A DNA stretch of 64,000 nt, taken from NCBI RefSeq assembly GCF_949628215.1, contig NC_134281.1, forward strand, positions 8,566,501-8,630,500. The letters run 5' to 3'. The position numbers and the translations under genes were made by a program. Positions 13,496-24,792 of this stretch are shown in pieces. This DNA comes from Phalacrocorax aristotelis (taxonomy: Eukaryota; Chordata; Aves; Suliformes; Phalacrocoracidae). Numbering within the stretch: the stretch's first letter is position 1; every line of letters starts with the position of its first letter. Under the pieces are notes generated by a model. It saw only the letters and a list, made by a program, of their open reading frames with translations. It made no database searches and was not told the origin of the DNA.

Positions 13496-15428
13496 GTAAG
13501 TTTGGCAAACTTCTTTTTTTTAACAACAAAAAAAAATGGAATAAAGGGGACACAGCTTGAAGGTTTGGCCGGGGAATCTTTAAAAACTGCATAAATTAAT
13601 CCAATTAATACCCTCGTGGAGCAGCAGCCCCAGTGCGTGTAGGGCTCCATGCTCCAGATGGAACCCCCTCATATGGGGGAGTCCCAGCAGCCACAAGCAG
13701 AGTCATGATCTCTATAAAAATTTGGATGTAGCTAAAATTTGTGGCACTGTTGATGGTCATGCTGAATGCTTAGTCAGAAAGTAGGGTCACTGCCAGAAAA
13801 CAAGGGTTTGAAAGCCTTGTGCTAGAGGGATCAATGGATAGCTGACAGCTGCTGGGGTGGATCTTGCTTGGCCATGTGTATGAGCAAGACTTGGGAATCA
13901 CCAAAAGGCAAAAAACACTGGTAGTTTGAGCCTTAAAAGGATTTATCTTTCTCCCCGCTCCTTCCCAATGCTGGGACAGGGCAGGGGAAAGAACTTAGCC
14001 TTTCTGCTAAAGTTATTTATGTTGAGCCTCTTCTGGGGCCTGAACTACAAGATCAAATTTTAGTTAAGGTGATAACATTTCACGTCTTTGGGCTTCTGAT
14101 ATTCTTTGAAATGTGGTGTTTCGCCCATAAATTTGATTTATTAACCCAGCTCAGGCATTTGTAGGAATTTGTCAAACCTTTACAAGGCAACGAGGGTCAA
14201 GTCAAGCAAAATGTAGTAGAAGTTGTCGCGGTAAATGGTAGAGCTGTTTGAAACCTAAGTTCATTCTGCTTCAGATCTACTCTGCAAGTCAAGGCAGAGG
14301 AATTAACAGCAAAGAGCTCAGCCTCAATTAATTGGTCTTTTCCCCCAGAATTTTAGTGCAAAATGTCCAACTCATTAATACAACTTCATTGTGAAGAGTG
14401 TCCATTTCAGAGAGCAAGATCTTTCTCCTCACTTTGGGGTGCTGAACATCCCAATGACTACCAAGTGCCACGACCCTTCTCTGATTTTCAAAGGGATTTA
14501 ATGTAAAATACCATCACCCTTGATGGACAACAAGAGTCCTGCTCAGCTCCTTAGCTAAATTTTGTGGATTTAGACCTGATAAAGAGTAAATGCCAAGTTG
14601 TGAATACCATGAGCCCTTGAAGATATCTACTTTATGGTGTGCTCCTTTAGGCTAATAATTTCTAAATAGATGAGCAGCATCATATTCTTGGCAGCCTAAC
14701 CTGGTGCCTGTAGGAAGAGTGATCTTCATTTCTCAAGTACTGAAAGAACAAGTTGTGGAGGGGGAGCAAGATGCTCCCACCTCCCATCACCTGTGCTTAG
14801 CAGCAGCCAGTGCAGACAAGCTGCTGCTCAGTAGCTCCAGTAATGTGTGTAGTTTTAGCCTTAAGATCACCCTTGATTTGGCCTGTTTGAGCATGACCCA
14901 GTGTTTGCACAGATTTAGCCATTTTTCCAGAGGGTGAGGGGGGAGAGAGGGTTTGGAGGCTGTGGGTTTTTTGGTGCAATTTGGATAGAAAACAACAAAC
15001 CATGTCATGTTTGTTCAGAGGCCCCTCTGAGTCCCAAGCAATGCCTCCCAGACACCAGGAGGGGTTTTCTGCCATTCAGGCCTTCCAGTGAACGTTTCTT
15101 TCTTGTACAACCTTTTTAGTGTGAAAAATAAACAATTTCACATGAGCATATGGTTCACCTTTTCCAATACTGCCTCATCCTGTAAAGTGTTTAAACGCTA
15201 AGCAAAGTTCAGTAGTCTTCTTGAAATAATTAGTGATGACGATAATAATGAAGGGATTAATAATAAAAGAGATTACTTGTCTGATTAAAATTAAGCCTGT
15301 GCTTGAACACTTTGCAGGATTGGGGCCTTTCCTGCTGTGTCTTGACACAAGGGAAACAGGCTGTCTCTGCTCTTCTGGAGCCCAGAAACCCTTGAGATAA
15401 ATACAAATCTCTGTCTTCTGTCTTGCAG
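13496..15428 (+). other. ADAMTS9: ADAMTS9 intron, 1.9 kb
   Basis: The intron has a GTAAGT donor and a TCTGTCTTGCAG acceptor. It is AT-rich unique sequence. I find no repeat, exon or structured motif worth naming. Confidence 0.8.
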
Positions 15429-15561
15429 TGCTCCGTCACCTGTGGAGTTGGAGTCATGCACCGGTCGGTGCAATGTTTGACAAACGATGACCAGATCAGC
15501 AGCTTGTGCCATGTAGATCTGAAACCTGAAGAGAGGAGGACATGCCACAACGTCCATGACT
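15429..15561 (+). CDS. ADAMTS9: ADAMTS9 exon: last TSR
   Basis: This exon has 133 bases, enters in phase 0 and leaves after the first base of a cysteine codon. It opens with [16 protein letters not shown] and contains [11 protein letters not shown], both closely matching human ADAMTS9 from memory. The last cysteine of this repeat is split across the 246-base intron and is completed by the first two bases of the next exon. It ends the TSR array, and the GON domain follows at once. The donor is GTAAGT. Confidence 0.96.
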
Positions 15562-15807
15562 GTAAGTCTGTGGATTTGCACCTTCCTTTGCCTTTCTCGT
15601 GGCTTGAGCATCTGTTCCCACCAAACTCCTAGAGATGTGCAGTGTTTCCAGGCATTGGGAGCCATTCAGCTAAGCACTAAGGCACTTCAGGGAGACCTCT
15701 TAAAAATCAACAAGGTGTTTTGATGCTTTGGATGCCACACAAGTGTTACAAAAGAAATTTTGATGTATAGTTGCTCAGTGACTACAAGTATCTCTGTTTT
15801 GTTTCAG
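15562..15807 (+). other. ADAMTS9: ADAMTS9 short intron, 246 bases
   Basis: This is a phase-1 intron with a GTAAGT donor and a TTTTGTTTCAG acceptor, separating the last TSR from the GON domain. I see no other content. Confidence 0.85.
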
Positions 15808-15902
15808 GTGAATTACCCAGGAGCTGCAAAGATGTTAAAAATCTCAATGGTGTCACTGAAGATGGCGAATACTTCCTTCAGGTCAAAGGAAAGCTCTTAA
15901 AG
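15808..15902 (+). CDS. ADAMTS9: ADAMTS9 exon: start of GON domain
   Basis: This 95-base exon completes the split cysteine and encodes [14 protein letters not shown], then [14 protein letters not shown]. It is the start of the GON domain, a cysteine-rich module of about 200 residues found at the C terminus of C. elegans GON-1, ADAMTS9 and ADAMTS20. In worms GON-1 is needed for gonad cell migration. For vertebrate ADAMTS9 the GON region has been linked to ER-to-Golgi transport. The exon ends at a codon boundary before a GTGCAT donor, a weaker variant of the consensus that is supported by the perfect join to the next exon. Confidence 0.95.
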
Positions 15903-16060
15903 GTGCATTTCAGCAACGTATTGATAGTTAATGCATTTCCCAAAGGTGAAGAGGACCCTGCATGTGCTTTTCACTTCCACTCCTGGATTTTCTACCTTTG
16001 GTTTTCTTGGCCATCCCTTTGCACATGATACCTGACAAAATTCTGGCTTCTTTCTCTCAG
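15903..16060 (+). other. ADAMTS9: ADAMTS9 short intron, 158 bases
   Basis: This phase-0 intron has a GTGCAT donor and a TTTCTCTCAG acceptor. The frame stays open for some distance past the donor, so retention would extend the protein slightly before a stop. The join to VFCSGM is what the family predicts. Confidence 0.85.
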
Positions 16061-16155
16061 GTGTTTTGCTCCGGGATGCAGACTGACAGCCCAAAGGAGT
16101 ATGTGACCCTCGTAAATGGGGATGCAGAGAATTTTTCAGAAGTGTATGGATACAG
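16061..16155 (+). CDS. ADAMTS9: ADAMTS9 exon: GON domain, second segment
   Basis: This 95-base exon encodes [17 protein letters not shown], then NFSEVYGY, and ends two bases into an arginine codon. NFS is an N-glycosylation sequon, conserved in position in the human protein as I recall it. The acceptor is TTTCTCTCAG and the donor CAG/GTAAGA. Sequence and phases fit the GON domain of ADAMTS9 rather than ADAMTS20, although I cannot run the alignment that would settle it numerically. Confidence 0.95.
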
Positions 16156-16249
16156 GTAAGAAATCCCTTAATCCTGAACTTCACAATATTTTTGTTTTCC
16201 ATGGCAATATTTTCCGGTCATGAGTAGAAAGGGTTTTCTTTTGATTTAG
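16156..16249 (+). other. ADAMTS9: ADAMTS9 minimal intron, 94 bases
   Basis: This is the shortest intron in the window, in phase 2, with donor GTAAGA and acceptor TTTTGATTTAG. It carries no other signal. Confidence 0.85.
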
Positions 16250-16383
16250 ATTGCATAACCCGACTGAATGTCCATATAACGGGAGCAGACGAGAAGACTG
16301 CCAGTGTAGGAAAGATTACACAGCAGCTGGGTTTTCCACCTTCAGCAAAGTAAGGCTGGACCTGAACACTATGCAAATAATAA
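16250..16383 (+). CDS. ADAMTS9: ADAMTS9 exon: GON domain, third segment
   Basis: This 134-base exon starts with the last base of the split arginine codon and ends with the first base of a threonine codon. It encodes [28 protein letters not shown] and [14 protein letters not shown] is a second N-glycosylation sequon in the domain. CPYNGSRR and [11 protein letters not shown] are the most recognisable GON motifs and match ADAMTS9 closely. Cysteine spacing is intact. The donor GTGAGT follows AATAATAA; reading through it would meet a stop at once, so splicing here is required. Confidence 0.97.
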
Positions 16384-17840
16384 GTGAGTAAAAACAGGGC
16401 CTTGCCATTAAAAGAAAAATGTTTTTTACACAAATATAGCTGTCACTACAAACAAGCAGTAGTACTCTAGTGGGCAATATTCCTGAGCATTCCTGTTAAA
16501 AGCTGCTTTTAAACTTGGTTACCTATTTGCTGCTTTACACTTAGAGACTGCATCTCCAGTGTATCAGAGATGCTCATACTATTTATCTGTAATACTGGAA
16601 AGTATTAAGAGAGTCGCTGGTGCATCTGCTATACAGAATGAATATTTGTGTGCTCCTGGCAGGCCAGAGTATTTTTTGAAGAATTTTATTTCATTTGGTC
16701 TCCTATTTTCAGACTAGGCTCAGGCAGAAAGCTTAACCAGGATGGAGCTGGCCCCCCATTTTACACACAGCCGTGTCAGGAGATCCCAGTGCAGGGGACT
16801 CCACTGGGATAGGGATGCTGCTCCTGCCGGGCCAGGGTGGAGGTGGCTTTTGGCAGAGCCAGACCATGGAGGAATAACTTGTGTTGAGATTGATGGAGCT
16901 GGGGCCGTGGATTTGTAGGGGAGGAGGGGACTCTCTTGTCATTCATGGGAGCTGGGACCAGTCCTGCCATTGGAGAGCCCCCAGCATCCCATAGGGTTAT
17001 GGTTTCAGTCCCCCTAACTCCAGGGATGCTATCAGTTTCCAGCAAATGTTTTAGAAATACAGCATGTTGTTGGGGGTTCATTCAGTAAATAGCAGAGATT
17101 TTTTAGCAAATCAAAATCCTTCCTTGTAAAATGACTCTTTATCTGATAAGGTTTTTTCATCACTTAATTTCCAAGCCATGAGACCTCCCAGTCTATCAAT
17201 CTGTAAAAAGCTACTAATAGTCTGTAAAAGCTCCTAGGTAAAGATCTGAAAGGAACCACCCTCAGGGAATTTGATACCAGCTTCCTTTGAATTTCAAAAG
17301 GAGCTGGGCACCTACCTCTGTCAGGCAGGAGCTATCTCACATCCCCATCTAAATGAGTCTCGATTACTTCAGATACCTCCAGAGCAAAATACCCCAATTT
17401 CCTTTGAAACCCCGACCTCTGGGCTGGGGCAGCCAGAAGAGCACAGAGATAGTTGCTTGCCTTTGTTTAAAAGGGAGATTTAGGAGGTTCCATGGGCTCC
17501 TTGAAAGTGGGGAATTTTCTGATAGAGAAATAAAACCCAAGTCATGGGTTCGAGTTTTGGTGTTATTGATACCTAGGCCCTAAATCGCCAATGTAGTTAA
17601 AGTGAGCTGTGAATGTTGAGCGTGTAAGTGTCCTGTTAAATTCAGCGCTCACATGCTGCGTGTCACATGTGGGGTGAACTGGGGGATTTAGTATTAAAAA
17701 TCCAGCAGTCTTGACTCTCAAGATTAATGTATGAAACCAGCTTTAGTGAATTTAAACATTAGGAAGGAGCATGTTTACATTTATTTTGTCTCTCTCTCTG
17801 CATCTTTCTTTCCATGTTATTCACCAACTATTCTTCACAG
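16384..17840 (+). other. ADAMTS9: ADAMTS9 intron, 1.5 kb
   Basis: This phase-1 intron has a GTGAGT donor and a TTCTTCACAG acceptor. It is unique AT-rich sequence with a pyrimidine-rich stretch shortly before the acceptor (about 17,789-17,815). I see no repeat or extra exon. Confidence 0.8.
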
Positions 17841-17932
17841 CGACTGATTTACAGTTTGCACGGACACATGATGGACGACCTGTTCCTTATGCCACTGCTG
17901 GGGACTGCTACAGTGCGGCCAAATGTCCACAG
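17841..17932 (+). CDS. ADAMTS9: ADAMTS9 exon: GON domain, fourth segment
   Basis: This 92-base exon supplies the last two bases of a threonine codon and then encodes [20 protein letters not shown] and [10 protein letters not shown], ending on a codon boundary before GTATTT. The motif TDLQFART and the double-cysteine stretch [10 protein letters not shown] are diagnostic of the GON domain of ADAMTS9. The donor is a weaker variant but gives a perfect in-frame join to the next segment. Confidence 0.96.
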
Positions 17933-19904
17933 GTATTTGACAATAGCATTTCATAAGAACTGCTGCCATTTATTTTGTTCAGGCCCTCTATTAATTACTG
18001 CTGATCGCATCAGCCCAACACCAGTGAGTGTCACATTCTCATCTCAGTGATTGGAAACTTTTCCCTTTGTCTGTGTGGAAAGCACTCTCCATTTTCTATA
18101 TGGGAAAACATCAGGATATTATCAGACCAGCATTGGGACTGGCTAAGAATGTTCCCCAGGGCTCCCGCAGTCCCCCATGGGTGCTCAAACAGTCAACAGT
18201 AAAGGAGAAAAGGAAGAAGAAATAAGCTATGGGAGAAGAACTGGGCTTTCCATGTGTAGTAAGAGGTAGGGCTTGGTGCAAATGCTGGGCAGGGAGAGCA
18301 GTAGTGAATCAGGCCATTGGGATGCCCTGGGACCCTGCCTCTGCATTCCACAGTCTCATATCTGCTGAAACTGCTGTTTGCAGGGGAGCAGGAAGGTGGG
18401 TGAGATATAACCCCTCTGGGTGGAGAAGGCAGCAGACAGGCAGCAGGGCTCCTGCCAAGCCAGCTCAGGGGCAAGATGCCTGAGAAGGAGAGGGCATTTG
18501 CAGGGGAGGAACAGGATGGGTTTCTGCTGCTGGACCAATGGACTCCATCATTCAGAGACTGAAATGGTACCTGCCAGCCACTTTCCCACCATCCCCACAC
18601 CCTGCTGCTTATATTCACAGGAGCCCACTGGGACCATCACTCACTCCACTTTGGGGCTGGGAAAACACTGACAAAATGAAGGCAGTGCCTGTGTATCAGG
18701 GCAAATCCAGCCTGTCTCAGCACTGCAAGGTGCCCAGCCACAAAAGCACAGACCTGGGCACAGGCTAAGTCACATCCTCATTAGCTTCAGGAGACGATGT
18801 AGGATGCCTAGCCCAGTCACTTTGAAGAAATATGCTTTCTTGAAAGTCTTTAGGAGGCTAATTAACACTCTGCTACAGGTGGCTTGCTCCATGTCTCTAG
18901 CACACCTAGTTTTTGTGGAGGTGGGGAACAGATGATAAGTGGTATGTTTGGATAGTCCAAGGTATTGGGTAGACCAGATTTTCAAAGGGCATTAAGTAGG
19001 GAGCTGCAGCAACAGATGGCAGAGGGCAAACCTCTCCATCTCCTTCCCTCCCTACTTTCAGAGCTGACACCTTTCTGCACAGCTCAGCAGCTTAGGGATG
19101 GACTTCTTACCTCGGGAAGGCTTATGAATGTTAATATCCATCCACCTGACCCAGACAGTTTGCGCCTTGCAGAAAATCAACATTCCCAAGGCAGCAAGTG
19201 CAGGGAGCAAAGCTAAACAGCCATCTGGTACTGCATGGCTGTGCTGGGCTGCGGTCAGCCTGGGGATGTGGCCACAGGATCCACCCCTCCTTGGGTCCTG
19301 AAACAGGCAGGGCTAGGGTCTGCCGTGGGGTAAGAGGAAGGCTAGGGGAATCTGTGTTGGAAGCAGACATAGCCCTTAATTTTCCACAGGTTTTGTGCAT
19401 TTTGAGACAGGGTGGAATGAAGTGAAGGACATTTTTAAGAAATAAATGAATGGAAGAGTTTTGATTTTACTGAAGTCGGGGGGGGGAAAAAAGCCCAGTG
19501 AAAAATATGGAAAACAAGGACAAGTGTGCCCTCTCCAGTTGAGGAGGGAGCAGCGAGAGAAGCTGCAGCGCATCCCTGGGGTACCTCTCCAGTCAGCTGC
19601 TGGATCACGTCAGGCTCCGCAGCTTACCATGGAAAAGCCAAGAATGCCCTCAGCCGGCAAACTGTGAAAAAGCAGTGCAAAACCGAGAAAAAGCAGTGAA
19701 AAACCAAGACCTCATTCCCTGCAGCCACCAACAAGAAGAAAATTCTTAATCCAAGACATGCTGTGATTTGTACAATATGTGCTAATCACTGTCAGAGCAA
19801 AGGAAAAAATTTAAAACATTGCTGGAAAGATCCTGGTAGAAAAGTGATACCATGGAAAAAGCACAGCATTTCAGGATAACCAGGCTCGTCTGCTTGTTTT
19901 ATAG
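17933..19904 (+). other. ADAMTS9: ADAMTS9 intron, 2.0 kb
   Basis: This phase-0 intron has donor GTATTT and acceptor TTGTTTTATAG. It contains a run of nine G at 19,478-19,486. I see no coding exon, although several chance open frames overlap on both strands around 18,200-18,700. Confidence 0.8.
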
Positions 19905-20009
19905 GGTCGCTTCAGCATAGACCTGTATGGGACAGGCCTGTCCTTAACGGGAACAGCAAAGTGGCTCTCACAAGGGAATTACGCAGTGTCGGAAATTCAA
20001 AAATCCCCA
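19905..20009 (+). CDS. ADAMTS9: ADAMTS9 exon: GON domain, fifth segment
   Basis: This phase-0 exon has 35 codons, between TTTTATAG and CCA/GTAAGT. It encodes [14 protein letters not shown], then [31 protein letters not shown] and SQGNYAVS are strongly conserved in GON domains, as I recall. Frame and phases join cleanly to the terminal exon. Confidence 0.96.
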
Positions 20010-22100
20010 GTAAGTTGTAATTTTAATTATGGTTGTACCCCGTCATGAGAAGTTTCTAATTGTTTTCTTTCACAGCAGCATCTTCCATGTAGAGACTAAT
20101 GAAAATCTAACCTCTGCCATAAGAAATGAAGTATTGCCCATAATTGTGTGTGAGGTGGGGGGGTCCTGGCGGGTTTAACTTGATTTGAGTTATTACAATT
20201 AAATAGTGAGCCTGCTTAACTGTGAAGCTGAAAACACTGAGTGCTGTGGGGCAGACGTATCCTAAATTAGTTGTCTGAGATGTCCGGCACGGAGCATGCA
20301 TCACACGGCAGGAAGGACCAGGGTCAGGACCGCAGAGTGGGGCTTGACCTGCTGGAAAGGGTCTGGGTGTCAGTCAAGTGCCCTGAGTAGGAATTGTTCC
20401 CAAAATGTTGCTAATAAAGTGTGGAAGATGTGAACCTTCCCAATGGGCTGGCCTGGGTTTATCTGCTTGGGAGAGTCAGCCAGGCTCCAGGGGGCTGGGG
20501 CTGCCCCACAGCATGCTGCACGCCGGGGCACTGTCCCCTGCAGCTGCCCATGGCTCTGCTGACCCTGAGGCCTCCAGGTAAGCCAGGCAGGCCTTCAGAA
20601 TCACTCCACAGCCAAATTTGGACTTGTACAGCTTAATTTGCCTGCCCATTAACCCCTCTGCCACTGTGTGCCTTCACATATTTGCTCCTGTGTTATGTTC
20701 TGAAATTGGAGAAACCCGGGATCAATTTTTTGTCTGTTACTTCATGTGAGTCATCCCGATTGCCCCTGTTAAAACTCTCCTAAGGAGGTCACCATAATCA
20801 TTTAACCAAAGCAATTTGCAAAATATGCTGCTTTCAATCTCCCTAGCTCTGGAGAGCCCCTTGAGCCCATGAGCCTCATCAGTGCTGGAGGGCTCTTAAA
20901 GGAGAATTAAATACTACTGTCCAGCAATGCTGCAGCAAAGTATCCTCCCATACAGGTAGCAGACAGCACAGACCCTTTGTATTAGTTCTGGCAGGTGCTT
21001 TGCTATTCTTCTCCCCTTCCAAAAGGAGAAGCCTGGGCAGTTGACTTTGGGCTTGCAGAGAGCAGCCACAATCAAGGCTGGCAGAATTAGAACAAACTTT
21101 AAGGGATGGGCAGTCTGAGAGACAACTCTTACCTCCATCACCCAGTGGCATCTGTCAGTGCTGTTCCAGGGGTGTAATTGCCCACAGGAACAGAAGAAAG
21201 AAAAGCATAGTGAGAAGAGAAGATAGCAGGCTGCTGCAATCACAGATCAATAGTGTCAAGGGCAGGATGGAGCTCGTTTAAAAATAAATGCTTTGTGCTA
21301 CCTTGTCCTGCACTTAAGTCCAATTTTCTGGTAATTGAGGGTTGAATTCCCCTCAAGGACTGTCTGTCCGTTGAAATGATCAAGAGGCAAAAGACTCTGC
21401 AGAGGTGGGATAAAGAAGGCCAGATGGAGGTATTAATCTGTCTCAAGACTGGAGTTGCACCACGCTTGCTGGGGCTCTCCTGGAGACCAGGCCAACCCCA
21501 GGATCGCTCTGCCTCTTCCTTTTCTATTCTGGCTATGGAAAAGCAGAGCGGAGGGGGAACGGCACCTTAGCAAGTGGCATAGCCTCACCCCATCTCTTTC
21601 CCTCTCATCTTGGCTCAGGAGCCACTCCAGGCCTTTCCCTTCCAAACGGATGTTTGTTGGTATTGTCTGCAAATATCCTTCCTGTGCCCTTCACATGCGC
21701 AGACACAGCTGAGGTGCTGTTGTTGTCTAGATGTGGTTTTGCTCTTGCATGATCCAAGTTTTCCACTCATTACATTTATTTACTCTGGGGCAAATTGGAG
21801 AAAGCAGATACCCTTGAGATATCCCTCCAAATGGCCTTCTCCTTGGGCACCTCTCACTGTAATAAATCAAAACTACCCTTTCTTATTTGTGTTCACCGTC
21901 TGACCTGGTAGCACCGAAGGGAATTATATTTGCATATATTTAAATATAATGGTGATTTTGTAGATTGATTTAGCATAATTTGTTTTCCTTCCAAGACACT
22001 TTCTATTAAAATCCTGGCTAGAATAACCCAGATCTGGCCCTTTCACAGCATGGAGTTCCTGAGCGCTTACGTGAGATGTTATTTCTGTTTTTGCCTGCAG
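20010..22100 (+). other. ADAMTS9: ADAMTS9 last coding intron, 2.1 kb
   Basis: This intron has donor GTAAGT and acceptor TTTTTGCCTGCAG. Around 21,930-21,960 there is an AT-rich patch containing ATTTGCATA, which resembles a POU-factor octamer; a single site proves nothing. No retroposon or exon is visible. Confidence 0.75.
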
Positions 22101-22190
22101 GATGGTACCAAAGTAGTAGGAAAATGTGGCGGTTACTGTGGGAAATGTACTCCATCGTCTGGAACAGGCCTCGATGTTCAGGTGTTATAG
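22101..22190 (+). CDS. ADAMTS9: ADAMTS9 terminal coding exon: end of GON domain and stop
   Basis: Twenty-nine codons and a TAG stop follow a TTGCCTGCAG acceptor. The exon encodes [20 protein letters not shown] and ends in GLDVQVL. The block [16 protein letters not shown] is the conserved C-terminal signature of ADAMTS9. The eleven coding exons in the window total 1,452 bases: 483 residues plus the stop, of which about 202 are the GON domain. No frameshift or premature stop occurs anywhere, so the gene is intact here. Confidence 0.96.
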   Translation, partial: DGTKVVGKCGGYCGKCTPSSGTGLDVQVL

Positions 22191-22663
22191 CGATGGTGAG
22201 TTCCCAGCTGCTTCTGCACGAAGAGAAATCTTCCTGAAAACATCCTGAAGGAGCAGATCAGGCCACACTTACAAAAACACTCTTGTCGAGTGCATCGGTG
22301 ACGGCCACCCACCCCAGCAGCTTCCAGGGAGTGATGGGATCCAGTGCTCCCAGTCCTTGCTTCCCCCAGTAACACTTGCGAGTGTAACACTGTCGACTGG
22401 AAACGCACTTCCCACCTCGCTGGCTCCTGCTTTGGCTCCGTTCTTATGCTGATGTCTTTAGTTACAGGTTTCAGTGGCAAAGATGATGATCTGACTCTAA
22501 TGGGCCCCTTGTCTGTATTTTCCAGGTTCTCTGACAGCAGCCAGCAGAGATGAGACGGATGAAGGATAGCGATGCAATACCTCTGCCTTCCACTTTTTTA
22601 TCTGTTCATGGGTGTATATAGATTGCATATTCTTAATGTACAGTATAATATTTATGTTTGGAA

Positions 22664-22672
22664 TTATTTATT
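22664..22672 (+). promoter_or_regulatory. ADAMTS9: AU-rich element nonamer in ADAMTS9 3' UTR
   Basis: TTATTTATT matches the minimal functional AU-rich element nonamer, with further ATTTA pentamers on both sides. In many transcripts such elements recruit TTP/ZFP36-type proteins that shorten mRNA life. Function here is inferred from the motif only. Confidence 0.45.
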
Positions 22673-23210
22673 TTGATTTAATATTTTTGTACGTAAAATC
22701 ATTATATTAAGGCTGCTTTTACTATTTTTATTTTTTATTGTTAAATCCTGCAGTCAAACCACTGCATTTTGCGTACTCTACATTATATGTAGCATTATGA
22801 CAAGTGATACTTTATTGTCACTGTATTCAGTTGTTTACTTTCAATCAATAATTTTCCTTCAGTTACAGGCTGCTTTGGCCCTCTATGGTGCTACACAATC
22901 TGCATAGGGGTATTTTTGGCATTTCAATCTGTCTTTATGTAAGGAAAATACACAAGATGTGCTTAAATTTTATTTTTAGGGATTAGGCCGACAGCACTCA
23001 AGGAAAACATGACAATGAATACAGTGCTAGTTGCATTAGCAATCTTTATCTTTTAGGTATGTTTTGAATTTCACATGACCTCTGTGGCCAGTGCTAAAAG
23101 CACTGGTTTGGTGCTAACAGGATATTTATTAATGCTCTGTAGTTTTAGTTAATCCAGTGCCTTTATCAGTGAAAAAAGGAAGAAGGCAGAAAAAATTTTC
23201 AGGCGATTCA

Positions 23211-23216
23211 AATAAA
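23211..23216 (+). terminator. ADAMTS9: Candidate polyadenylation signal of ADAMTS9
   Basis: This is the first canonical AATAAA after the stop codon, about 1.0 kb downstream. U- and GU-containing sequence follows within 60 bases, including a CTCCTTTTTC stretch. Non-canonical signals nearer the stop or further sites downstream may also be used. Confidence 0.5.
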
Positions 23217-24710
23217 TTAAGATCTACCCCAGGTTTAGGAAAATTCCTGCAGATGGGTCTTCAGCTCAAGCTCCTTTTTCATAGGGCTCTGAAGTGAACT
23301 CGCTTTTTAAAAAAACATATATTTGTCTCCTAATTGCATGTGCCACTGTGCTTCCTGGCTCCATCTGGAAGCGGGGTATAACATATCCCAGACAGGCTGA
23401 TCAGGCCATATGTTTCCCTGGGCTGTGTGCTGAGAAGTGCTGCAGTTTCTTATGGACGTTGTCACAAAATCCTAATGTGAAGCCAAAATCATCCCTGCCG
23501 TGTTATCCCGCCGCAGGGCCGGTAAGGACCATGGGGTCTGTAGCAGGGGTTGGGGGACAGCACACCCAGCCAAGCCGCCCCTTCGTTTTGGCTGGGGGAC
23601 TCCATTGCAGGCACCTGCAGCATTCCCCTGGCTTCCTACTCACTCACGGACCATCTGCAAAGGATGGCTTCAGCACCGGCTCTGCCTCGTTTCAACAAGA
23701 TCACTCTGTACTTACAGATAACTCTGCCCCCCCCTTCAAAAACAGGCTGCTTTACGCCTACTTCTGTGTTGCTTCAGATCTTCCTGGTAAGGCATCTGCG
23801 CTTCTTGCCTCTCAGCCATCCCGTGTACAACCAGACCTTTAGCGCTGGCTTTTTTTTGTCTTAAATTGAGGAGACAGCTCCCATAGGCGCAGAACGCGGC
23901 TGTGCGGTGGCTCCCGCCTGTACATAGCCCGCTGCTTGCGGCATGCCACGTTTTCACAGAGCTTCGTAGCACGTTGAACGGGGGTGATGTGACCAGATTA
24001 TTTTTGTAGTCTGTGACTATGTCCCTTCTCTCTCTCTCTCCCCACAATTTTACTTAGCGATAGGAAGATGCTGCCCCATCGCCTTATGTGTCAGGGCAGC
24101 CAGGAGCACAAAGTACACGGAAAGAAAGCTTTTCAGCACAAAATGACCAGCAGTTTGGAAAACTAAAGAGGTTTCTCTGCTACTTCAGTAAAAGTAACTA
24201 CTTCTCTGCTACTTGCAATTTTGGATGCACATAGTTAACAAACCGAGCCTTGGGATCTTGTATGAGTGTTTTGCAGAGCTCCCCGAAGGATGTATAATTA
24301 GTCTGTTACAAAACAGTCAGATCAATAGTGATAAATGATCTGATCCCTGGATTCATAACCCATGCGTGAACCGGGCTGTGTTCGGCCTTCAGAGTGAAAG
24401 CTGTCAGCCTGACAGTCGGGGATCGACACATTCACATCAGCTGGGAGACAGGCAAGCAGGGCTGTCTTACAGTCCAGCAGCTAAAGAACTGGTGCTCTAT
24501 TATTCTGTGTGTGCCTCTGTTGCTCTTATTAATATTCAGACTTAGAGGAAAGAATGAGACTCGTACCCGTAATTTGGGTGTTTTGGCTTAATAGCGCATA
24601 AGTAGATACAATCATATCTTAGAAGACTAATTTTTCACCTATGTTGTATGTCTATGCATAACAATAACAAATTCTACCTTTCTGAAAAAAATGCCAAAAA
24701 TACCATTTCA

Positions 24711-24792
24711 AAGGTGAAAGAAAAGAAAAGGGAAAAAGGGAAAGGGAAAAGGGAAAGAGAAAGAGAAAGAGGAAAAAAGGAAAGGGGAAAGG
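24711..24792. repeat. Purine-rich (GAAA/GGAAA) low-complexity tract
   Basis: This is an 82-base stretch of almost pure A and G in imperfect GAAAA and GGGAAA units. Purine/pyrimidine tracts of this kind expand by slippage and can adopt triplex structure. It lies about 1.5 kb past the ADAMTS9 polyadenylation signal. Confidence 0.85.

Larger units (their letters stand above)
22191..23235 (+). other. ADAMTS9: ADAMTS9 3' untranslated region (end approximate)
   Basis: This stretch follows the stop and becomes very AU-rich after about 22,600, typical of regulated 3' UTRs. It has clustered ATTTA pentamers (22,650, 22,666 and 22,676) and a TTATTTATT nonamer at 22,664-22,672, the form of AU-rich element bound by destabilising proteins. 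A GTGAGT donor at 22,196 and a TTTTCCAG acceptor ending at 22,525 could remove 330 bases. The end is set by the first canonical polyadenylation hexamer at 23,211 and is inferred. Confidence 0.6.

Noticed and set aside
23294..23842. Plus-strand open frame of 182 residues after the ADAMTS9 3' UTR
   Set aside because: Overlapping open frames in the other phases, no coding signature, and located past the polyadenylation signal.
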